The notes: generated from the sequence alone by a model not told the origin. DNA of 64,000 nt from JBGSUZ01 sp043770095 (GCA_043770095.1 JAYVIR010000092.1:1-64000); one strand, 5' to 3'; positions 36,690-45,701 are shown, numbered from the stretch's first letter. A program made the numbers and translations.

Positions 36690-37005
36690 TAAAACTTCCT
36701 CCTCCAACTGTTGAGTGACAAATGTCCTAACCTGTACTTAAAAAAATACAAGAGATAAAAATATTTTTAAAAACAGATGATCGAGCCTTTTTCCCAGTTA
36801 AAGTCTCTTTGCTAGCACTATCTTTTTACAGATAAGTTCTGTCTATTTTTTCAAATGTTAGATTGAAAAAATTCCTGTTTTAAAAATGATTCGATTTGTT
36901 CTACAACTTGTTTGAATTGTATGGTCAAATTCGAATGTCTTAGCTCATTTATTTTTTGAGTTGCAGATGAAGACGTCTGACTTGTTATGTGCTTTTTCAC
37001 AATAC
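36690..37005 (-). promoter_or_regulatory. Long untranslated leader of the nucleoside transporter operon
   Basis: About 315 bases lie between the predicted start of transcription and the lipoprotein ATG. I see no protein with a ribosome site, and no known riboswitch core. The region is A/T-rich with possible stems (for example AAAGATAG/CTATTTTT-like pairings near 36830-36860). Its length suggests control at the RNA level, but nothing definite can be read. Confidence 0.35.
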
Positions 37006-37011
37006 ATATGT

Positions 37012-37041
37012 ATTATATCTAAAAACTAATGCTTTTATCAA
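37012..37041 (-). promoter_or_regulatory. Promoter of the nucleoside transporter operon
   Basis: TTGATA (37041-37036), 18 bases, TATAAT (37017-37012), just downstream of the grd operon terminator. Confidence 0.65.
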
Positions 37042-37086
37042 TATTAAGTTAATTTTTTATTACAAAATTACAAAACTTTTTTAAAT

Positions 37087-37123
37087 AACAAAAGCCCCGT
37101 CTTAAAAAGACAGGGCTTTTGTT
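37087..37123 (-). terminator. Terminator of the glycine reductase operon
   Basis: AACAAAAGCCCTGTCTT, 3-base loop, AAGACGGGGCTTTTGTT (one G-U pair), an extended stem ending in a T-rich run, 12 bp after the grdD stop. Confidence 0.9.
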
Positions 37124-37134
37124 ATAAAATATGC

Positions 37135-38322
37135 CTAACAGGGCGTTGCTTCATGTGAAATATATCCTGATTTTGCTAAGACATCTATAGCATTTTGAAC
37201 CTTTTCATCATTTACTAGAACAATAGGACCAGTGCATCCCATACCACTTTCTGCGTATATGCCATTCTTCCAAAGGTTTTTAACTGCATCTTCCAAATCC
37301 ATGATATCAATTCCATTAATAGATGCTGTAACGACCTGTTTAGGTGGCGCAGAAATATTTTCAGATTGCTCGCCTTGTATTGCTGACTTATTTAAATCTT
37401 TCAACAACTCAGACAAGACATCATCAAACTTTGCTTTTTTAACTTTTGAAAATTCTGCTTTAGCCACTTCTTTAATATTTCCTTTTGCGAGACCTGCCGC
37501 ATACTTAAGTGCGTTAGCAACTACAGGTACCCCTGAAGCTCTTGATAGAATGAGAATGTTACGTTCATAGTCAAAACCGATCCCTGGTCCATAGCCGAAA
37601 CCTTGACACTCATAACTGCCTCCAGTGGTGAAGGAAGAAAACATTTTCATTAAAATATTTCCAGTAAGCGTATCCGTTACCATAACGTCTACCGCACCTG
37701 TTAAGAGATCGTTTCCACGCATGATATTGCCACCATCTGAACGTTCTGATTTGCCGAAGTTAAGGTCATACCCATTAGTGATTAGCGTTTTAAGCGCTCT
37801 CTCAACGGTTCTGGCATTGTCTACATTCAATATGCCTACTGTTGGGTTTTGAATGCCCATTGCTTTTGCAGCAATAACACCGTAAATCGTATTTTTAACC
37901 ATAGCCACGGTTCTGTCAGTTGCAGACGTACCTGTTGTTGTTGCGAGGAACATTTCTCTGCCTGTACCTGGTGTAATAACGCGACCTACAGTAGATACGC
38001 CAATTGGGAAGCAATAGTGCATTGTTACGCAGCCTTGGATATAGCCGCTATCAAGCAATTCTTCCATTTTTTTATGTGCAGCTTCTTCACTCTCTACAAT
38101 TATTGTTTCAAGCTTTGAATCACACTTAGGGCCAATCAGTACAATGTCAAAATCTGCATCTCTTGCCGCTAACTCAGCGCCCATAATAAGATTTTCGACG
38201 CCGTGTTCGCTACCCAGTGTGGTCAGAGCTACTCTAACCTTGCCTCCAAAGCGGCCAAACTCGATTGCATCCGCAATTTCCATGAAGGCATTACCGATCA
38301 TCTGTTTCATTTCCTGAGACAT
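37135..38322 (-). CDS. grdD: Glycine reductase complex component C subunit alpha (GrdD)
   Basis: 395 residues. With GrdC it takes the carboxymethyl group from selenoprotein A and releases acetyl phosphate. The fold is related to PlsX/phosphate acyltransferases (VALTTLGSEHGVENLIMGAE at the N-terminus). The C-terminus has conserved Cys in MGCTGPIVLV. It starts 12 bp after grdC and is the last gene of the operon. Confidence 0.95.
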   Translation of the reverse strand: MSQEMKQMIGNAFMEIADAIEFGRFGGKVRVALTTLGSEHGVENLIMGAELAARDADFDIVLIGPKCDSKLETIIVESEEAAHKKMEELLDSGYIQGCVTMHYCFPIGVSTVGRVITPGTGREMFLATTTGTSATDRTVAMVKNTIYGVIAAKAMGIQNPTVGILNVDNARTVERALKTLITNGYDLNFGKSERSDGGNIMRGNDLLTGAVDVMVTDTLTGNILMKMFSSFTTGGSYECQGFGYGPGIGFDYERNILILSRASGVPVVANALKYAAGLAKGNIKEVAKAEFSKVKKAKFDDVLSELLKDLNKSAIQGEQSENISAPPKQVVTASINGIDIMDLEDAVKNLWKNGIYAESGMGCTGPIVLVNDEKVQNAIDVLAKSGYISHEATPC

Positions 38323-38334
38323 GGTAACCCTCCT

Positions 38335-39873
38335 TTATTGATTAAGCAATTGTTCAGCAAAACCTCTCATAGCTTCCGCTATAAGTTTGTTAACTTCTTC
38401 TTTTGAAAGCGCGCCACCCTTTTCGCTTTGACCATTATTGCGTTCAACAATAATAGAAACACCGTCAAAGAGATTGGTCATTCTGCCTAAGAAGAGTGAT
38501 CCTTTACCAACCACCATAACGCGGTTGAATGATCCTTTTGTTAAATCTTCTATTGCAAATCCAAGATAAGGAACACCTGAAGGAATATGTCCTTGAGTTG
38601 GTGCCCATCCTTGCATGCCGTGTTTTTCAACAAATTCGCCAATTTGTGTTCTTTCTAGCTCACCACGCTTAACGCCAATTGCGCCAATCATTTTGTAGTT
38701 CGCCTCTGGAACATCTCCAGCACCAGCAGGTTTTGTGATATCTGGATTTTGCATTTCAACTGAATATTTATCAATATCAGTGACTTTTAAATTGGCTTTA
38801 TCTAACGGCTCAGAAATCAATGCTGTGATTACAGCTTGTGGAGAAGAGCCTGTACCAACATTGTGCTTGCCAACCAAATCTGTTCTTAAAATTGGGCTCA
38901 CACCATCGTTTTGGCTAATGAGAATTGCAAAGCCACCAAGTACATCTTCTAAAATAGGAAGATCTTTTTTAACATGGTCTTTACCGTTCATGCCAAGCTT
39001 AGCTGTCGCACCACCTGCTACGATCACGACGTTCTTGTATGTGCCTGCTTTTACTAAAGATGCAGCTGTAATGAGTGCATGAAGTGGCGCTGCACAGAAA
39101 CCTCTTACGTCGCAGCCAGTAGCATTAACAGCTCCAACCATCTCAGCAATAGATTTAGCGAAATTGCCGCCGCCTCTTTGATTCATATCGCCGCATGCTT
39201 CTTCTGAACATTCAATAACATAATCAATTTCGGTAACATCAAGGTTATTGCAAGCGATTAAATGTTTAAACGCTAAAGCACCAGAAGCTTTTACAACAAG
39301 GTTTTCAAACATAACGTGGGCATTTAAGTTTACATCCACATCATGTGCTTTCTTAACGCAGCCAATCAAAACGCCTTCATGGTAAATTGCTTCTGCATGA
39401 TGCTGTTCAACAAGCTCTTTGATATCTTCAGTCGTTGTGCCACCTTCAAGCTTTAAAAGCTCGTCTGGCGTTGCGCATTTGTTAGCGCTATATGCTTCTC
39501 TTGCTTTTTTAGCAAAGTCTTTTTCTAATTTAACCAAGTCAAATGCATCTGATATTTTCAATAAGCAGATGAAATCGATTTGAGGCATTATTTCGCCAAA
39601 TTTACCGTATCGCTCAGCATTAGGAACATCTACGCCAACCCAAGGTTTCTCTAATTTGCCGAGTTCCTCTGGTGTCATATTCCCGATATATACCTGATTC
39701 GGTGCGTAATTCACTACTTCTTCATACGTTCTCAAATGCTCTGAAACTTTTTTAAGGTACTCTGATTCTGGGTTCATTTGTCTTTCAACCGTTTGGGTCG
39801 TTCCGTTTTGCATGATCATGTCTGGCGTGTGAACGAGGACATAACCTGCCGCTTTTACAACTGCATAATCCAT
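38335..39873 (-). CDS. grdC: Glycine reductase complex component C subunit beta (GrdC)
   Basis: 512 residues, starting MDYAVVKAAGYVLVHTPDM, the family N-terminus; the frame opens earlier (39942) but ATG 39873 has GGAGGTG in front. GrdC resembles ketoacyl-ACP synthase III (GDMNQRGGGNFAKSIAEM, CDVRGFCAAPLHAL with likely active Cys) and carries the acetyl thioester on its way to phosphate. A pair of inverted repeats lies between it and grdB. Confidence 0.95.
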   Translation of the reverse strand: MDYAVVKAAGYVLVHTPDMIMQNGTTQTVERQMNPESEYLKKVSEHLRTYEEVVNYAPNQVYIGNMTPEELGKLEKPWVGVDVPNAERYGKFGEIMPQIDFICLLKISDAFDLVKLEKDFAKKAREAYSANKCATPDELLKLEGGTTTEDIKELVEQHHAEAIYHEGVLIGCVKKAHDVDVNLNAHVMFENLVVKASGALAFKHLIACNNLDVTEIDYVIECSEEACGDMNQRGGGNFAKSIAEMVGAVNATGCDVRGFCAAPLHALITAASLVKAGTYKNVVIVAGGATAKLGMNGKDHVKKDLPILEDVLGGFAILISQNDGVSPILRTDLVGKHNVGTGSSPQAVITALISEPLDKANLKVTDIDKYSVEMQNPDITKPAGAGDVPEANYKMIGAIGVKRGELERTQIGEFVEKHGMQGWAPTQGHIPSGVPYLGFAIEDLTKGSFNRVMVVGKGSLFLGRMTNLFDGVSIIVERNNGQSEKGGALSKEEVNKLIAEAMRGFAEQLLNQ

Positions 39874-39938
39874 TTTTACACCTCCATAAGTCTTATGGCT
39901 CTGAAGCAGACCTATAAGGTAAGCTTCTGTTGACAATA

Positions 39939-40016
39939 CCACTTCATTCGAAAGCAGTAAGTTAAGTGTACCACTTTCGAATGAAGTGGTTGAACCGACT
40001 TATCGTCAGCTCAACC
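39939..40016 (-). repeat. Two adjacent inverted repeats in the grdB-grdC spacer
   Basis: 39939-39954 (CCACTTCATTCGAAAG) and 39974-39989 are perfect 16-base complements with a 19-base loop. Directly beside it, about 39988-40016, GGTTGA...TCAACC forms a second 12 bp stem with two weak positions. No T-tract follows in the direction of transcription, so these are not simple terminators; they may mark RNA processing or stability sites that set the ratio of B to C components. Confidence 0.8.
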
Positions 40017-40042
40017 ACCCATTTTTATGTGATACTTATTAA

Positions 40043-41353
40043 TTATTTATCAAATACTGTTTGTTCTGTAACTTCAACTGTTAAAGCATGAAGCGCTCTT
40101 TCAACAATTTGTCGTCTGAGTTTCTTCTCATCAGCAGCATCTAATGAAGGGTTGCCAAGCGGATGCGGAATCGCAATCGCAGGAACAATTCTGTTAGCGC
40201 CAACTGTAAGTGAAATTGGAACAACCGTACAAATGTGAACAACTGGAATCCCAGTTCTTTCAATAGCTTTGACCATCGTTGCACCGCAACGAGTACAGGT
40301 GCCTCATGTCGATGTGAGAATAACTGCATCAACATTTTGAGCCAAAAGTTCTTGAGCAAATTCGTCAGCAAAAGCATTAGAATTTTTTACAGAAGTACCG
40401 TTGCCTGTTGTAGAGAAGAAGAATGGGTATAAAGAACCGATTTTTCCTTCTTTTTCAAGATCTCTTAAAACGTCAACTGGTAAAACTCTGTCTGAATCTT
40501 CGTTACAATAGATAGGATCAAAGCCACCGTGAGCTGTTTCATAAGTCGCTTCTGTCAAATCATAAACGCCTTCGATATTGTATCTTCCAAATTTAGAAGC
40601 TGAAGAAGATTCAATTCTATCTGGATTGCCCTTTGGAACGATACCGCCAGAAGTTACCAAAGCAACTTTTGCTTTAGACATATCGAGGATCGCTTTACCA
40701 GGAACAACATTGTCAAATACAGGCATAGGATATTCAGTTACAAACGCGTTTCCGCTAAGTTTAGCAATGAGCATATCAACTGCTCTTTCTGCGCCAATTT
40801 TATCAACAAATACGTTTCTTCTAACGCCTCTCTCAATGTAACCTTCCTCAGCAGGTGTACCAATTGCTTCGTTGTTTACAATTTTAAGAGCCAATTTAAC
40901 CATTGCAGGAACTGCTGTTCTCATTGCCGCTGCACTATTAGCAGTCTCAACGATATAGAGATCTTTTCTGTACATGTCAACACCAGGGTTTTCAATGTAC
41001 ATCGCAGTAAGCACTGGAATGTTTAATTTTTCTTGAACTTCTTTACAGATAGTACCGCAAGCAGCACCATAACGACCTGCATTAAATGCAGGGCCTGCAA
41101 CAAAGAGTTCTGCGCCAGCTTCTTTAACCATGTTAAGAACTGTAGCTTTTGCTTCTTCGAGATTTTCATTGAAATACGAGTCACCACAAATAATAGTGCC
41201 TATTACTTCAGCATTCTCTCCGAATCCTGCGTTGAGTGCCATACCAGGACCGACAAAACCTTCTCTGTACTCAGGTTTGTAGTCAGCTTTTTCTTCGCCA
41301 CCAATACCGGCAAAAAATTGATTGATATAATGTACTACTTTAATTTTGCTCAT
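40043..41353 (-). CDS. grdB: Glycine reductase component B gamma subunit, selenoprotein (GrdB)
   Basis: 436 residues with one in-frame TGA at 40306-40304, codon 350, read as selenocysteine. The context is TST-Sec-GTCTRC, the known active-site form of GrdB, and the homologous sequence continues without a break to TAA at 40043 (TMVKAIERTGIPVVHICTV follows). The Sec attacks the substrate amino acid, bound as a Schiff base on GrdE, to make a carboxymethyl-selenoether later passed to GrdA. A hairpin suited to be the insertion signal begins 12 bases after the TGA. GAGAGG precedes ATG 41353. Confidence 0.96.
40277..40306 (-). promoter_or_regulatory. bSECIS element of grdB
   Basis: The UGA is followed 12 bases later by CGTTGC-GGT-GCAACG (40291-40277), a perfect 6 bp stem with a GGU loop. 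The distance and the GGU apical loop agree with what SelB recognises in bacterial selenoprotein messages. Confidence 0.75.
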
Positions 41354-41471
41354 AAGCAGCCTCTCACTTTTGATTTTACAAAAGCGCTTCGAGGATCCCT
41401 CCCTTCGATTTTCAATTTTTTGTATCTATTTATTAAAACAATTATTTTAAAACGAAAAGTGTGTTTCAAGA

Positions 41472-41494
41472 AAGCAATTCAACCTGAATCGCTT
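41472..41494 (-). repeat. Hairpin in the grdA-grdB spacer
   Basis: AAGCGATTCA, 3-base loop, TGAATTGCTT (one G-U pair), 10 bp stem in a 223 bp spacer. Only TCTTG follows, so it is at best a weak terminator or a processing site. The rest of the spacer is A/T-rich and holds nothing else I can name. Confidence 0.55.
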
Positions 41495-41577
41495 GTTCTA
41501 TGGTTAAAAAATCATTTTTAGAGTGTCTTCTTTAAAGGTCCAGTTCAAAGAAAACGTTGGCTTTTATACTTGTAATA

Positions 41578-42054
41578 TTAAAGGTATTTACAGAATTGTG
41601 TACGCATTGATGACATTTCAGCGATAATCGCATCTACATCAAGAACCATTTCCATCATACCAGCTTGTTCATCGTATACACCAGCATCTACAGCGTCTTT
41701 GAACTCAGGTTCAACAACGTGGTAAACTGATAATCCTAAAGCAACGCCTGCTAAACAACCAGCGAAGGTTGGATCGCCAGCAGTTACAGTCTCAGCAGCT
41801 AAACCTGATGATTCTGCTTCTGATGCGCCAAATATTACTACTACATTTTCTGGACCGTGCTCATCTGCCAAATTTTTAACTCTATTTTGATTCTCTAAAT
41901 CCATAGCGCCTGCAGCTGTTCAGACAAAACATTCTGTTGCTGAATAAACTACTTGCGCTGTTGGGTTTGTTTTTACGCACTCTTCAATCGCTTGACCGGG
42001 AATACCATCACGGTCGCCGATGATGATGACTTTTTTATTATCTAAAACGCTCAT
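41578..42054 (-). CDS. grdA: Glycine reductase selenoprotein A (GrdA)
   Basis: 158 residues with an in-frame TGA at 41922-41920, codon 45, read as selenocysteine in the redox motif CFV-Sec. The upstream part (MSVLDNKKVIIIGDRDGIPG) and the downstream part (TAAGAMDLENQNRV) are both typical of GrdA, so the TGA is not a stop. Selenoprotein A accepts the carboxymethyl group from component B, forms a Se-S bond when GrdC/GrdD release acetyl, and is re-reduced by thioredoxin. AGGAT precedes ATG 42054. The stem around the UGA (TCTGAA with TTTAGA, inner AGC/GCT) is weak compared with grdB. Confidence 0.96.
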
Positions 42055-42115
42055 ACTCGACATCCTTTCATACATTCAACTTAAATTAAATTTTCAACTC
42101 AGGGTTAAGGACAAA

Positions 42116-43402
42116 CTAGAACATTCTAGCAGTCATTTTGTTGAAACCAAGTTCATTTGTTGCACCAGTAATAACTTGAATTTCAGCAAAGATACTGCCG
42201 TCTGCTCTAAGAGAGCCATCAAATCCACCAGCAATTTTATCTGTGTAATTGAGCATGCCAATGATTTTTTTCATTGCAGGAAGTTCAATTACTTCGTTTG
42301 CGTTACCGCCAGTAACAACTGCATCTGCAGAAGGATCTGCATCTGCAAGTGATTGAGATGAACCATCTCTGCCAGCATATTCATCTGTAACGATTACGGT
42401 TTTAACGCCTTCTGCTTCAACTTTCTTACAGTTCATAATCAAGTCTGTGTCTGGGTTACCAAAACCTTCTTGAGAGATAATAACGCCATCAAGGCCAAGG
42501 AATTTAGCGAATTTCGCTGTCCAGTTAGAAGATCTCTCTTTATCCGCTAAATAAACGTTTTCATTTGTAATGATAACGCCCATGAAGTTGATTGTTTTGC
42601 CATGCTCAGCATAAAGTTGTTTGATGATTGGATTGTTTAAGTGATGATACGTTGTGTTTTTATCACAAGCCGATACACAGTTACCACTTAAAATTGCGCC
42701 ATCCATGATTTCAGTTGGGTAAAGAATTGTTGGTACAATTTTCTTCGCATCTACGCCATAAACATAAGTGTCATGAAGCAACCCTTGTGTTTGAAGCATG
42801 TATACATATCCTACTTTTGGTAACTCAGGATATTGAGCAGCTTGCTCAAAGAGAGGTTTTGTTTCGTAAGTGTGGATGACATCTGGTGTAAGGTTTCTTG
42901 CAAGTTCGCCAAGATACGTTGCCACTTTTAAGCCAGCCATTCTTGCTGATGCTTCGTAGTCATGAGCTTTTGTTCCCTCAACAGGTTCAATAACCACACA
43001 CACGTTATTCAATTTTGAAAACGGTGTGTACTCTGCTCCAGGACCTGTCATATCGATGATTCCCTCTTGGAAACCAACAATTTTACCACAAGTTACTACT
43101 GCTGCGCCTTTTAATACGTGTGTTCTACCAGTTCCAACAGTTGTTACCTTGCTAATTACGCCTGGGAACATACCGCCTTCGCCCTCAACTTTTACACGGG
43201 GCTCGATAACATCTTTAACAGGTGTAATTCGAACTTCTTCACCTGGTTTTGCTAAGTCCACTGTACATGTTAGAATTCTTTCGTCTTCTAAAACAAGATT
43301 AGTAATGTCCTTAGCACACACATAAAGCGTACCGCCTTCAACCTTTGAGACGTCAGCAAACTGGACATCTTTAATTACGATTTCACCAAGTTCTAAACGC
43401 AA
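42116..43402 (-). CDS. grdE: Glycine reductase component B proprotein (GrdE)
   Basis: 428 residues from TTG 43402, 8 bases after AGGAGG; this gives the family N-terminus MRLELGEIVIKDVQFAD. A GTG at 43411 would lie inside the ribosome site. The proprotein cuts itself at Asn-Cys (LSGNCVSACD; Cys 242 with this start), giving two subunits, the smaller with a pyruvoyl-type carbonyl that binds glycine as a Schiff base. It works with GrdB. Confidence 0.95.
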   Translation of the reverse strand: MRLELGEIVIKDVQFADVSKVEGGTLYVCAKDITNLVLEDERILTCTVDLAKPGEEVRITPVKDVIEPRVKVEGEGGMFPGVISKVTTVGTGRTHVLKGAAVVTCGKIVGFQEGIIDMTGPGAEYTPFSKLNNVCVVIEPVEGTKAHDYEASARMAGLKVATYLGELARNLTPDVIHTYETKPLFEQAAQYPELPKVGYVYMLQTQGLLHDTYVYGVDAKKIVPTILYPTEIMDGAILSGNCVSACDKNTTYHHLNNPIIKQLYAEHGKTINFMGVIITNENVYLADKERSSNWTAKFAKFLGLDGVIISQEGFGNPDTDLIMNCKKVEAEGVKTVIVTDEYAGRDGSSQSLADADPSADAVVTGGNANEVIELPAMKKIIGMLNYTDKIAGGFDGSLRADGSIFAEIQVITGATNELGFNKMTARMF

Positions 43403-43496
43403 AAGACTCACCTCCTTTATACTTAACCGGTCTCCCGGTCAGTGACAGATCCATAAAAAATGTAATGCTTTTAAATTGGAACATTTTTTCTAACAA

Positions 43497-43814
43497 CTAA
43501 ATATTAGCCTCGATCATCGCTTTGATACCTGTACGAGTTGCATCGTCTTTTGTTACTTCTGCGACTTTAACACCATCTTTGTATAGAATCAAAGTTGGAA
43601 GACCAAGTACTCTTTGAGAAATTGCAAGTCTTCTTGCTTGTGTCGTATTTAATTTTGTAAATTTAACTTTGCCTTCAAATTCTTCAGCTAAAGCTTCAAC
43701 ATCAGGTAAAAGTGCTTTGCAAGGCTCACAACCGTCGCCCCAGAAATCTACTAGTACAAAACCTTCTGATTGTAATACTTCTGCTTCAAATGTATCTTTA
43801 TCAACTGCTAACAT
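43497..43814 (-). CDS. trxA: Thioredoxin of the glycine reductase system
   Basis: 105 residues, thioredoxin fold. The active site is GCEPC, not the usual GPC form (WCGPC). Such altered sites are known for the thioredoxins encoded with glycine reductase. It passes electrons from TrxB to selenoprotein A. It lies between trxB and grdE, with GGAGG before ATG 43814. Confidence 0.95.
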   Translation of the reverse strand: MLAVDKDTFEAEVLQSEGFVLVDFWGDGCEPCKALLPDVEALAEEFEGKVKFTKLNTTQARRLAISQRVLGLPTLILYKDGVKVAEVTKDDATRTGIKAMIEANI

Positions 43815-43923
43815 AATTGTATTCCTCCTTGATTTGCCTTTTTTTAATATTTCTTAGTGTTCATTTATAGAAAGCTTTATAGAAAGCAAATCTATCACGT
43901 TCTATAAGCAGATCTAATAAGTT

Positions 43924-44874
43924 CTACGAGTGGAAATGCTCATCCACATATTTTTCAGCTACGACAGCAGCAATTGCACCATCTGCAGTTGCTGTAACCA
44001 CTTGACGCAACATTTTTTGTCTTACGTCGCCTGCCGCAAAGACGCCCGGGATATTTGTGAGCATGTTTTCATCCGTAATGATATAACCTGTTTCATCCAT
44101 CGTAATAAGGTCTTTGAAGATTGCTGTTTGTGGAAGGTAACCAACAAAACAGAATACGCCAAAAGTACCATCTTCTTCAGCAGCATCAATTTGCGTGATT
44201 TCGCCTGTAACCGTGTTCTTAACTTTCATATATTCTAAAAGACCATCTCCGCCAAGTTCAACAACTTCATGATCCATAAGATATTCAACTTTTTCGTTTT
44301 TAGCTGCTTTCTCAATAATTGACTTAGCCGCTCTAAATTCATTTCTACGGTGAACAAGTGTTACTTTTCTAGCAAATTTGCTAAGGTACATAGCTTCTTC
44401 AACTGCTGTGTCTCCGCCACCAATACAGAACACTTCTAAATCTGTAAAGAAGTCCGCATCGCATGTTGCACAATAAGACACGCCTTTGCCAGTCAATTCT
44501 TTTTCGCCAGGACAGCCAATTTTTCTTGGAGATGCGCCTGTTGCTATAATAATTGATCTCGCTTCAATGGTCTCGCCTTTTTCAGTATGAATTTTCTTGA
44601 TTTTGCCCTCAAGTTCTAAAGAAACTACGCCATCTTTAATTCTCTCAACGCCAAATTCTTCGCACTGCTCAACCATTCTTACTGTTAAACTTGGACCAGT
44701 CGCATGTTCAACAGATCCTGGGTAATTGGCAACTTCGTCTGTTGTAACGATTTGACCGCCCGGCTTCTCTTTTTCAATAATAAGTGTGCTCATTTTTCCT
44801 CTTGCTGCATAAAGACCTGCTGAGAGGCCAGCTGGACCTGCGCCAATAATGACAACATCATAAATTTTAGACAT
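43924..44874 (-). CDS. trxB: Thioredoxin reductase
   Basis: 316 residues, the low-molecular-weight flavoprotein type. FAD site GAGPAGLSAGLYAARG, redox pair CATC (SYCATCDADFF), NADPH site GGGDTAVEEA followed by VHRRNEFRA, and C-terminal GVFAAGDVR. It reduces TrxA with NAD(P)H at the head of the glycine reductase electron chain. Confidence 0.96.
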   Translation of the reverse strand: MSKIYDVVIIGAGPAGLSAGLYAARGKMSTLIIEKEKPGGQIVTTDEVANYPGSVEHATGPSLTVRMVEQCEEFGVERIKDGVVSLELEGKIKKIHTEKGETIEARSIIIATGASPRKIGCPGEKELTGKGVSYCATCDADFFTDLEVFCIGGGDTAVEEAMYLSKFARKVTLVHRRNEFRAAKSIIEKAAKNEKVEYLMDHEVVELGGDGLLEYMKVKNTVTGEITQIDAAEEDGTFGVFCFVGYLPQTAIFKDLITMDETGYIITDENMLTNIPGVFAAGDVRQKMLRQVVTATADGAIAAVVAEKYVDEHFHS

Positions 44875-44925
44875 GTGTGTTCCTCCTTATTTTTAAAAGC
44901 AATATTATTATATTTTTTAATGCCA

Positions 44926-45330
44926 TTAACCAAATTCGCGAATGCTTTCAACGCCACTGTTAATCAAACTTAAATCGATTAATCTAAAATCCTCTAAAAT
45001 ACTTTCAGGATAATCGATTGGGCGTTTGTCTTTAAGAAACTTCTCCGCAGTCGCAATAGCACCTTCTATGATTGTCACCGAGCTAAAATCTACGGGCCCT
45101 TTATCTGCGTTGATACAGATTGACTTGAAAGGTGTCTCATAAGGCTTGATACTCCCAGTTAAGGGATGTGTTAAAAGTTCATGCCCTTGGTGAATTAAAT
45201 CACGTACATGAATCAAAACTGCTAACAAATCTTTCTCCGGCAGATAATCTATTTTTTTTAAAAGTCGATCATTTCCTTCGCTATACATTTGGTAGACTTG
45301 ATCGTTATTGGTGACCAAAATATAAGCCAT
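44926..45330 (-). CDS. grdX: GrdX family protein
   Basis: 134 residues, a small soluble protein found only with glycine/sarcosine/betaine reductase genes; its function is not established. It starts MAYILVTNNDQVYQMY at ATG 45330, with GAGG 5 bases upstream. The frame is open upstream to 45525, but that stretch is the riboswitch and should not be translated. It is the first gene after the riboswitch terminator. Confidence 0.88.
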   Translation of the reverse strand: MAYILVTNNDQVYQMYSEGNDRLLKKIDYLPEKDLLAVLIHVRDLIHQGHELLTHPLTGSIKPYETPFKSICINADKGPVDFSSVTIIEGAIATAEKFLKDKRPIDYPESILEDFRLIDLSLINSGVESIREFG

Positions 45331-45373
45331 AGCAACCTCATCATCTCGTTTTATAGTATTGACTATTTTTTGA

Positions 45374-45414
45374 CAATCAAAAAGGGAAGAATAGCAAATA
45401 AAGCTACCCTTCCC
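45374..45414 (-). terminator. Riboswitch-controlled terminator before grdX
   Basis: GGGAAGGGTAGC, 7-base loop, GCTATTCTTCCC, then TTTTTG. The 5' arm overlaps the last strand of the second glycine aptamer, so ligand binding should prevent the stem. Confidence 0.85.
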
Positions 45415-45590
45415 TGTTTTATACCTGAGAGTTTCTTTCGACATGTCGAAATTGCCCCTACGGTGCCGTATTTTCGGCTTTTCAGAGTTCTGTCTAAATC
45501 CGGTCCTTTTGCCTGAGAAATTCAAATCTATGGATTAATAGAAATTTGTTCCTTCGGCGATCAATTTAATGATTCTCTCCCTGATTCTTC
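45407..45590 (-). ncRNA. Tandem glycine riboswitch
   Basis: In the minus transcript two glycine aptamers lie in series. Aptamer 1: GGGAGAGAATC, GATCGCCGAAGGAAC, then TTCTCAGGCAAAAGGACCG and the closing GAACTCTG. Aptamer 2: GGCACCGTAGGGGCAA, AACTCTCAGGTATAAAACAGGG. These match the conserved cores of the family, including the CCGAAGG and CTCAGG blocks. The terminator that follows makes this an ON switch: with glycine the grd operon is transcribed. It lies between the operon promoter and grdX. Confidence 0.93.
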
Positions 45591-45672
45591 ATCCAGTTTT
45601 TATATAATTAAAATCATGTACAGTTTTTTCGAAAAAAACCGTCTATTTGAAAAATTATTGTCTTTCATTTTG

Positions 45673-45701
45673 ATTATATAAAAAATTAATACCAGAATCA
45701 A
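45673..45701 (-). promoter_or_regulatory. Promoter of the glycine reductase operon
   Basis: TTGATT (45701-45696), 17 bases, TATAAT (45678-45673), about 80 bp before the first aptamer. An imperfect palindrome (ACAGTTTTTTCGAAAAAAACCGT, split as two halves around TTCGAA, near 45624-45647) lies between and could be a site for a protein. Confidence 0.65.

Noticed and set aside
36945..37005. Twenty-codon ORF (MYCEKAHNK...) in the nucleoside transporter leader
   Set aside because: It begins at the predicted transcript start with no ribosome site and no sign of coding beyond chance.
36690..37005. Purine riboswitch upstream of the nucleoside transporter
   Set aside because: The conserved core segments of the purine aptamer could not be found on the coding strand.
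40043..41353. grdB as two ORFs broken by a stop codon
   Set aside because: The TGA lies in the known Sec context TST-Sec-GTCTRC, the homology goes on without a shift, and a bSECIS-like hairpin follows.
41578..42054. grdA as a truncated 108-residue ORF beginning after the TGA
   Set aside because: The 44 upstream residues are in the same frame and end in CFV-TGA, the selenocysteine motif of GrdA.
45331..45525. A longer grdX start reading through the leader
   Set aside because: That stretch is the glycine aptamer and terminator; grdX proteins begin MAYILVTN and ATG 45330 has its own ribosome site.
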